NCBI GenBank assembly: GCA_943369575.1
Contig: CALRNP020000192.1
Coordinates: forward strand, 1 to 11,157
Direction: 5' to 3'
DNA: 11,157 bases
Source of the DNA: Azorhizobium sp943369575
Lineage (GTDB): Bacteria; Pseudomonadota; Alphaproteobacteria; Rhizobiales; Xanthobacteraceae
In this document: positions 6,687 through 11,157 of the stretch, one piece after another
Position numbering within the stretch: the stretch's first letter is position 1
Layout of the letters: the number at the start of each line of letters is the position of its first letter
The notes under the pieces: generated by a model
Told to the model about the DNA's origin: nothing
The model's input: the letters and a program-made list of their open reading frames with translations, nothing else
Databases searched by the model: none
Made by a program: the position numbers and the translations under genes

Positions 6687-7465
6687 GCGGCGATGCCGCG
6701 CTGGCGATCCCACTGCCGGGGATAGCCCAGCGACACTTCCTCGAACCGGACCCCGTCGCGCCAATCGGTGCGGCGCACGTGCAGATGGCCGCTGACCACC
6801 ACGCCGGCGCGGAACCGCTGGTGCCAGTCCTCGGTCAGCGTGGTGCCGCACCAGGGCGAGAAGCGCGGAATACGCGGGATGCGCACCAGGTCCCCCCGCA
6901 GCGGGTAATGGTTGATGAGGATGGTGGGCAGGTCGGGCGCGAGCGCCTCCAGGCGCGCCTGCGTCAGCGCGCAGCGCGTATGGCACCAGGCGATGCGCGA
7001 GGCATGCGGGGCCGGACTGAGCAGCAGTTCGTCGGCGCAGACCGCGCGATCCTCCCGCGCCCATTGCACCACGTCCGCCAGCGCCACATCAGCGGGGCGG
7101 AAGCTGTAGTCATACAGCAGGAACATGGGCACCAGCACGCAGGGGCCGCCGGTGCCGACCCAGAGCGGGTAGGGATCTTCAGGCGTCAGTACCCCGCACT
7201 CGCGTGCCAGATCCACCAGCAGGCGGTACTTGTCCTCGCCGCCGCCGCCGGCGGAGACGGTCCACAATTCGTGGTTTCCCGGCACCCAGAGCACCCGCGC
7301 GAACCGGGCCGCCAGGAATTCGAAGGCATGGCGCACCTTGTCGGGATGCTCGGCCACGTCGCCGGCGAGGATCAACCAGTCGTCAGGATAAGCGGGCAGC
7401 TCATGCAGCGCCTCGAGATTGGAGGGGCTGGCCAGATGCAGATCGCTGATCGCCAGCAGTCTCAT
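6653..7465 (-). CDS. Calcineurin-like metallophosphoesterase
   Basis: A 270-residue hydrolase with all the metallophosphoesterase blocks in order: SDLH (7-10, Asp8 and His10), GDVAEH (35-40, bridging Asp36), GNHELW (63-68, Asn64 and His65), INHYPL (184-189, His186) and GHLHV (226-230, His227 and His229). It should bind two metal ions and cleave a phosphomonoester or diester; the substrate is unknown. There is no signal peptide, so it is cytosolic. The ATG at 7465 is chosen because MRLLAISDLH starts directly at the first beta strand; the frame is open to 7561, but those residues look non-conserved. No clear ribosome site precedes it. It converges on and overlaps the phosphopantetheinyl transferase gene by 34 bases. 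Confidence 0.9.
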   Translation of the reverse strand: MRLLAISDLHLASPSNLEALHELPAYPDDWLILAGDVAEHPDKVRHAFEFLAARFARVLWVPGNHELWTVSAGGGGEDKYRLLVDLARECGVLTPEDPYPLWVGTGGPCVLVPMFLLYDYSFRPADVALADVVQWAREDRAVCADELLLSPAPHASRIAWCHTRCALTQARLEALAPDLPTILINHYPLRGDLVRIPRIPRFSPWCGTTLTEDWHQRFRAGVVVSGHLHVRRTDWRDGVRFEEVSLGYPRQWDRQRGIAAYLRDILPGPA

Positions 7466-7470
7466 GCGGT

Positions 7471-7500
7471 GGGGGCGTGCCGGCGGGGACTCATGCCCCC
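7471..7500. repeat. GC-rich inverted repeat in the leader of the metallophosphoesterase gene
   Basis: GGGGGCGTG (7471-7479) faces CATGCCCCC (7492-7500) across 12 bases. The nine pairs include one G/T wobble on the plus strand, which is an A/C mismatch on the minus strand. It lies 5 bases upstream of the minus-strand ATG at 7465 and could mask that start in RNA, though the mismatch weakens it on the transcribed strand. Confidence 0.3.
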
Positions 7501-7569
7501 ACCCTAGCGGCGCAGGCGGCGCAGCGGAACCTCCCTCCGCGGCGCAACGTTGATGCGACATCGGCCCAC

Positions 7570-7622
7570 ATTGAATGCGATCAATTGTAGTCTATGTATG
7601 CATTCAATAGCGCAACAATTGA
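7570..7622. promoter_or_regulatory. AT-rich block with two interleaved inverted repeats, candidate operator/promoter
   Basis: Two perfect inverted repeats interlock in a block far richer in A+T than its surroundings. ATTGAATGC (7570-7578) pairs with GCATTCAAT (7600-7608); TCAATTGT (7581-7588) pairs with ACAATTGA (7615-7622). The order is A-B-A'-B'. The block lies between the divergent metallophosphoesterase and DUF983 genes and ends 12 bases before the DUF983 start. A possible plus-strand promoter inside it is TTGAAT (7571-7576), 16 bases, then TATGTA (7593-7598). The layout suits binding of one or two dimeric repressors over a promoter. No regulator gene is in the window, so its identity is unknown. 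Confidence 0.5.
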
Positions 7623-7634
7623 CTGTGTGCCCCG

Positions 7635-8015
7635 ATGACCGCCTCTTATCCCCGCCTCTCGCCCCTTCAGACCGGCCTGCGCGGCCGTTGCCCCCGTTGC
7701 GGGGAGGGGCATCTGTTCAACGGCTTCCTCACCTTGGCGCCGTCATGCGAGGTGTGCGGTCTGGACTATAGCTTCGCCGATCCGGCCGACGGCCCGGCGT
7801 TTTTCGTCATCACCTTCGGCTGCCTGCCGTCGATCCTGTTCGCCATCTGGCTGGAAGTGGGGTTCCAGGCGCCCTATTGGGTGCATCTGGTGACGACGCT
7901 ACCCTTGCTCCTGCTCACCTGCATCCCGCCGCTGCGGCCGTTGAAGGGCTGGCTGGTGGCCAGCCAGTTCTTCTACAAGGCCCAGGAAGGGCGGCTCGTC
8001 ATGAAAGGAGAATGA
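7635..8015 (+). CDS. DUF983 family small membrane protein with zinc-ribbon motif
   Basis: A 126-residue protein of the DUF983 family, function unknown. Its N-terminal part has two CxxC pairs, GRCPRCGEG (Cys19, Cys22) and SCEVCGLDY (Cys38, Cys41), typical of a zinc ribbon. The sequence PADGPAFFVITFG leads into two membrane helices, about residues 54-76 and 81-101, followed by a basic C-terminus. The length is normal for the family and the start ATG at 7635 puts the conserved GLRGRCPRCGEG near the N-terminus as expected. No ribosome site is obvious, so initiation may be weak or the message nearly leaderless. The gene follows the candidate operator at 7570-7622 and ends inside a strong inverted repeat that separates it from the convergent dctM gene. 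Confidence 0.9.
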   Translation: MTASYPRLSPLQTGLRGRCPRCGEGHLFNGFLTLAPSCEVCGLDYSFADPADGPAFFVITFGCLPSILFAIWLEVGFQAPYWVHLVTTLPLLLLTCIPPLRPLKGWLVASQFFYKAQEGRLVMKGE

Positions 8016-8042
8016 TGCAGTCAATCCTGCATCATTCTCCTT
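8005..8042. terminator. Bidirectional terminator-like hairpin between DUF983 and dctM genes
   Basis: Perfect 16-bp inverted repeat: the arm AAGGAGAATGATGCAG (8005-8020) pairs with 8027-8042 across a six-base loop TCAATC. The left arm contains the last codons and the TGA of the DUF983 gene; the right arm ends six bases before the dctM stop on the other strand. Neither side has a long T-run (TT on the plus strand and TTTC on the minus strand), so it may act as a two-way terminator or as a 3'-end stabiliser. Confidence 0.65.
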
Positions 8043-8048
8043 CGGACG

Positions 8049-9455
8049 CTAGCGACCCAATCCCGCCATCCGCGGCAGCCAGAGGGTGAGTTCGGGGATG
8101 TAGGTGATGGCCAGCAATGCCAGCATCAAAGGCACCAGCCAGGGCAGGATGGCCATGGTGGTGCGCTCCACCGACAGTTTCGCCACCCGCGCCAGCACGA
8201 ACAGCACCATCCCCAAGGGCGGATGCAGCAGCCCGATCATCAGGTTGAGGGTCATCACCAGGCCGAAATGGATCGGGTCGATGCCCAGCTTGAGGACGAT
8301 GGGCAGCAGGATCGGCACCAATATGGTGATGGCGGCGATGGTGTCGATGAAGCAGCCGACGAACAGGATCAAGAGGTTGGCCAGCGCCAGGAACACCCAC
8401 TTGTTCTGGGTGAAGCCCAGGATCGCATCCGAGAGTGCCTGCGCCGCCTGACTGGCGGTGAGCAGCCAGGCGAAGATCGAGGCCGCGGTGACGATGAATA
8501 GCACCGAGGCGGTTGTCTCGATGGTGTCGAACGTCGCCTTGGCCAGGGTCCGCATGGTCATGGAGCGATAGCGCACCAGCCCCAGGAACAGCGACCAGAT
8601 CACCGCCGCCACCGCGGCTTCCGTGGGCGTGAACCAGCCGAGCGTCATGCCGCCGATCAGGATCACCGGCGCCATCAGCGCCATGACGGCGGAAAAGTCG
8701 AAATACCAGTCCGCCGCCAGCAAGGCCGCCAGCGAGATCAGCACCGCCGCATTCAGCGACAGGCCCAGTTCCACCAGGACGTAGACGGCGATGGGGAACA
8801 GCGCCACCACGCCCACTTCGATGCCGGCGCCCCCCAGCTTGCGCCAGGAGAATTTGGCGTCGCTGCCCCAGCCGTTGCGATGGGCGAAGAAGGCCACCGT
8901 CGCCATCATCATCAGCGTCATCACCACGCCGGGAATGACCCCGCCGAGAAACAGCGCGCCGATGGAGACATTGGCCAGCATGCCGTAGATCACGAACGGC
9001 AAGGATGGCGGGATGATCGGCCCCAAGGTGGCGGAGGCGGCGGTGACGCCCACCGCGAACTCGGTGGAATAGCCATGGTCCTTCATGGCCTTGATCTCGA
9101 TGGTGCCGAGCCCGGCCGCATCGGCGATGGCGGTGCCGGACATGCCGGAGAACACCACCGAGCCGACGATGTTCACATGCCCCAGCCCGCCGCGCATCCA
9201 GCCCACCAGGGCGACGGCGAAGGAGTAGATCCGCCCCGTCACCCCGGCGATGTTCATGAGATTGCCGGCCAGGATAAAGAACGGCACCGCCAGCAGCGGG
9301 AAGCTCTCCACGCCGGCGATCATGCGCTGGGCCACCACCACGTCCGGCACCGTGCCGGAGACGATGATGTAGAGCAGCGAGGCCCCGGCCATGGAAATGG
9401 CCACGGGTACGCCGCAGATCATCAGGCCGAGAAAGCCGCCGATCAGGATCCACAT
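8049..9455 (-). CDS. dctM: TRAP transporter large permease (DctM type), 468 residues
   Basis: The large inner-membrane subunit of a tripartite ATP-independent periplasmic transporter, driving substrate uptake with an ion gradient. Family marks are FPLLAVPFFILAGNLMN (52-68), SGMSGTAIADAAGLGTI (103-119), TAASATLGPIIPPSLPFVIYG (138-158), GWFTPTEAAVAAV (273-285), DTIAAITILVPILLPI (371-386) and LNLMIGLLHPPLGMVLFV (403-420). It is about 40 residues longer than the usual 425-430. The extra length lies around residues 205-250 and carries two extra hydrophobic stretches, roughly 213-231 and 234-252. The ATG at 9455 has GGAGG nine bases ahead, inside the end of dctQ, whose stop is four bases upstream, so the two are translated as a pair. 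The transported substrate is unknown. Confidence 0.95.
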   Translation of the reverse strand: MWILIGGFLGLMICGVPVAISMAGASLLYIIVSGTVPDVVVAQRMIAGVESFPLLAVPFFILAGNLMNIAGVTGRIYSFAVALVGWMRGGLGHVNIVGSVVFSGMSGTAIADAAGLGTIEIKAMKDHGYSTEFAVGVTAASATLGPIIPPSLPFVIYGMLANVSIGALFLGGVIPGVVMTLMMMATVAFFAHRNGWGSDAKFSWRKLGGAGIEVGVVALFPIAVYVLVELGLSLNAAVLISLAALLAADWYFDFSAVMALMAPVILIGGMTLGWFTPTEAAVAAVIWSLFLGLVRYRSMTMRTLAKATFDTIETTASVLFIVTAASIFAWLLTASQAAQALSDAILGFTQNKWVFLALANLLILFVGCFIDTIAAITILVPILLPIVLKLGIDPIHFGLVMTLNLMIGLLHPPLGMVLFVLARVAKLSVERTTMAILPWLVPLMLALLAITYIPELTLWLPRMAGLGR

Positions 9456-9459
9456 GGGC

Positions 9460-10029
9460 TCAGGCCTCCGTGCCGTCGAACGCCTCGGGGCGCTCCAGCG
9501 GGCTGTAGCCGCGCCGCAGATTGTTGACCGCCACCTGCACGGAGCGCAGCAGCATGAGCACGAAGGCGGCGAACACCACCCAATAGACGATGCCCTTGGA
9601 GGCCTGGACCATCACCATGGGCTCATCGCCCACCAGCGAGATGTAGCGCCACATCAGCCAGCAGGCATAAGCGAAGAAGGCCACCTGCACCGCATCCACC
9701 GCCGTGGACGCCACGCGGGCAATGGTGGGCGGCAGGAAGCGATACAGCAGGTCCACCTGGATATGGCGGTGCAGCCGCACGCACATGGCCGAGCCCAGGA
9801 AGACGACGCCCACCAGTGCGTAGCTGGCCAGTTCCTCGGTCCAGCTGTAGCTGTCATTGAGCACGTAGCGGGTGAAGAATTGCAGGAACACTAGGCCCGC
9901 CATCACCCAGAACAGCGCCAGCGTGACCCAGTCTTCCGGTGCATAGGGGGAGAGGTCGACAGGGACCTCCTGATCGAAGGTTTGGGCGAGTTCCTCGCCG
10001 GTTACACGGGTGTGGACCTCAGCGGTCAT
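9460..10029 (-). CDS. dctQ: TRAP transporter small permease (DctQ type)
   Basis: A 189-residue inner-membrane subunit that pairs with DctM. Four membrane helices are visible, about 33-55, 68-86, 107-130 and 146-166. The family motif YSWTEELASYALV (61-73) follows the first helix, and RLHRHIQVDLL (85-95) follows the second. The first 30 residues form a polar, acidic N-terminal tail, somewhat long for the family. The ATG at 10029 has CGGAG five to six bases ahead. It lies 145 bases after dctP, with a strong hairpin between them, and four bases before dctM. Separate dctQ and dctM genes mean this is not the fused SiaQM type. Confidence 0.93.
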   Translation of the reverse strand: MTAEVHTRVTGEELAQTFDQEVPVDLSPYAPEDWVTLALFWVMAGLVFLQFFTRYVLNDSYSWTEELASYALVGVVFLGSAMCVRLHRHIQVDLLYRFLPPTIARVASTAVDAVQVAFFAYACWLMWRYISLVGDEPMVMVQASKGIVYWVVFAAFVLMLLRSVQVAVNNLRRGYSPLERPEAFDGTEA

Positions 10030-10130
10030 CGGTGCTCCGGGGCATCATCGGGAGGGAAAACCTGCGCCGCGCGGCCGGCAGTCCGCCGGAGCGGATAGCA
10101 GGAAGGGGCGGCGAAGGCGGCGGCGAGGGC

Positions 10131-10168
10131 TGGCGGTTCCGGCGGCGGTCTTGCCGCCGAAACCGCCA
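10131..10168 (-). promoter_or_regulatory. Strong intra-operon hairpin between dctP and dctQ
   Basis: Bases 10131-10146 pair with 10153-10168 around a six-base loop. In minus-strand RNA the 16-bp stem is complete with a single G-U wobble. It starts seven bases after the dctP stop and is not followed by T residues, so full termination is unlikely. Such hairpins typically protect the 3' end of a highly expressed binding-protein message or let only part of transcription continue into the permease genes. The role is inferred, but the structure is clear. Confidence 0.6.
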
Positions 10169-10174
10169 TGGGCC

Positions 10175-11157
10175 TCACATGGTGCTCTTGATCGCCTGGA
10201 TGCGGTCCCAGTCGGCCTTGCGATAGCCGAAGCTCTCGAAGGTGATGTTCTTCATCACCGTGTCGCGGAAGTCGTCGGTGTTGACCTCGATGATGGTCAG
10301 GCCCTTGTCCTTGAACAGGGCGATAAGCTCCTTCTCCCGCGCGGCCACTTCGGCGCTGGCCTTGGCGGCGGCTTCCTGCGCCACCTCGGTGAAGATCTTG
10401 CGGTCTTCCGGCGACAGCTTGGCCCACAGCGAGGGCGAGAGCACGGTGTTCAGATGGTCGACGATGTGGCCGGTGAGAATGATGTTCTTCTGCACCTCGT
10501 AGAACTTCTTGGCCTCGATGGTGGTGAGCGGGTTTTCCTGGGCATCCACGGTGCCGTTCTGGAGCGCCAGATAGACCTCGGCGAAGGCGATGGGGGCGAT
10601 GTTGGCGCCGCAGGCCTTGGGCATGGCGAGATAGGCGGGGGCATCCGGCACGCGGATCTTGAGGCCCTTCATCTCGGCGCAGGTCTTGAACGGCTTGTTC
10701 GAGGTGCTCTGGCGCACGCCGTAATAGGTCACGGCAACGATGTGGTTGCCGGTCTTGTCCTCATAGCCCTTGGCGAGATCCTTGAAGACGTCGCTCTTGG
10801 CATAGGCCAGCAGATGCTGGGCGTCGCGGAAGGTGTAGGGATAATAGGTCACGCCGATGGGCGGGTAGGCCTTTCCGGCGAAGCTGGAGCCGGAAATGAT
10901 CATGTCCACGGTGCCGAGCGTCAGGCCCTGGTTGATGTCGCTTTCCTTGCCGAGCTGCGAGGAAGGATAGACATCGATCTGGTAGCGCCCGTTGGTGCGC
11001 TTGGCGATCTCGCCCGCAGCCCAGACCGAGGCGGTGTGGAACGGCTCGGAGGGCTCGTAGACGTGCGCCCATTTCAGCTTGGTCTGGGCGGCGGCGGGAC
11101 TGGCGGTGAGGCTCGCCAGTGGGCTGAGGCCACAAGCGGATGCAAGCACGAGCGCCG
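10175..11157 (-). CDS. dctP: TRAP transporter periplasmic substrate-binding protein (DctP/SiaP-like), start outside window
   Basis: The periplasmic solute receptor of the TRAP system; 326 complete codons are visible. The frame runs open through the window edge: residues ahead of the GTG at 11149 read Ala-Leu and the segment ALVLASACG looks like a signal-peptide core, so the true start lies beyond 11157. Cleavage is likely at or near SPAAAQ, leaving TKLKWAHVYEP as the mature start. Typical motifs are YPSSQLGKESDINQGLTLGT, GVRQSTSNKPF, MKGLKIRVPDAP, FAEVYLALQNGTVDAQENPL and AKKFYEVQKNIILTGHI. The arginines of GVRQ and KIRVP and the asparagine of QENPL match the positions I recall as carboxylate and ligand contacts in SiaP, so the ligand is probably an organic acid. 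It is followed by dctQ and dctM in the same direction. Exact substrate is not determinable. Confidence 0.95.
   Translation of the reverse strand, partial: ALVLASACGLSPLASLTASPAAAQTKLKWAHVYEPSEPFHTASVWAAGEIAKRTNGRYQIDVYPSSQLGKESDINQGLTLGTVDMIISGSSFAGKAYPPIGVTYYPYTFRDAQHLLAYAKSDVFKDLAKGYEDKTGNHIVAVTYYGVRQSTSNKPFKTCAEMKGLKIRVPDAPAYLAMPKACGANIAPIAFAEVYLALQNGTVDAQENPLTTIEAKKFYEVQKNIILTGHIVDHLNTVLSPSLWAKLSPEDRKIFTEVAQEAAAKASAEVAAREKELIALFKDKGLTIIEVNTDDFRDTVMKNITFESFGYRKADWDRIQAIKSTM

Noticed and set aside
7466..7561. In-frame 5' extension of the metallophosphoesterase
   Set aside because: The first beta strand and SDLH motif start directly at the ATG at 7465; the extension is low-complexity Pro/Gly/Ala sequence.
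8032..9453. Minus-strand frame of 473 codons running through dctM in another phase
   Set aside because: It is very rich in Arg/Gly/His with no membrane pattern, whereas the dctM frame has all family motifs. It is a high-GC shadow.

Overview
The window looks like a chromosomal segment from a GC-rich alphaproteobacterium, most likely of the Hyphomicrobiales (rhizobial/Xanthobacter-like). This is inferred from several things: about two-thirds GC in most genes, a MaoC-phosphotransacetylase fusion followed by acetate kinase, a DUF1217 gene, a DUF983 gene and a TRAP transporter operon. I see no rRNA, tRNA, CRISPR array, transposase or phage gene. The window cuts off the 3' end of the acetate kinase gene (left edge) and the 5' end of the TRAP binding-protein gene (right edge).

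Left block, minus strand (1-4070). Reading in the transcription direction from 4070 downwards, there is first an unrecognised 215-residue protein with a duplicated helical motif. A DUF1217 protein follows, with clearly lower GC than the rest of the window and a serine tail. After a 314-base gap come a bifunctional MaoC hydratase/phosphate acyltransferase and acetate kinase, coupled by an ATGA overlap. The last two form the acyl-CoA to acyl-phosphate to ATP branch.

Middle block (4496-8015). A plus-strand pair encodes a family III CoA-transferase, whose two halves appear in the reverse of the usual order, and an Sfp-type phosphopantetheinyl transferase four bases behind it. A metallophosphoesterase on the opposite strand converges on this pair and overlaps it by 34 bp. 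A short AT-rich block with two interleaved inverted repeats precedes a small DUF983 membrane protein with a double-CxxC zinc motif.

Right block, minus strand (8049-11157). A three-component TRAP transporter is ordered binding protein, small permease, large permease (dctP-dctQ-dctM). A strong GC hairpin follows dctP. A 16-bp perfect inverted repeat closes the converging DUF983 and dctM genes. The binding protein resembles the SiaP/DctP subfamily, and the large permease carries an extra hydrophobic stretch in its middle.

Most of the window is ordinary metabolic and transport content. The most unusual items are the apparently permuted CoA-transferase and its CoA-related neighbours, the interleaved repeats at 7570-7622, the enlarged DctM, and the low-GC DUF1217 gene next to an orphan protein. 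No clearly new defence or mobile system is visible.
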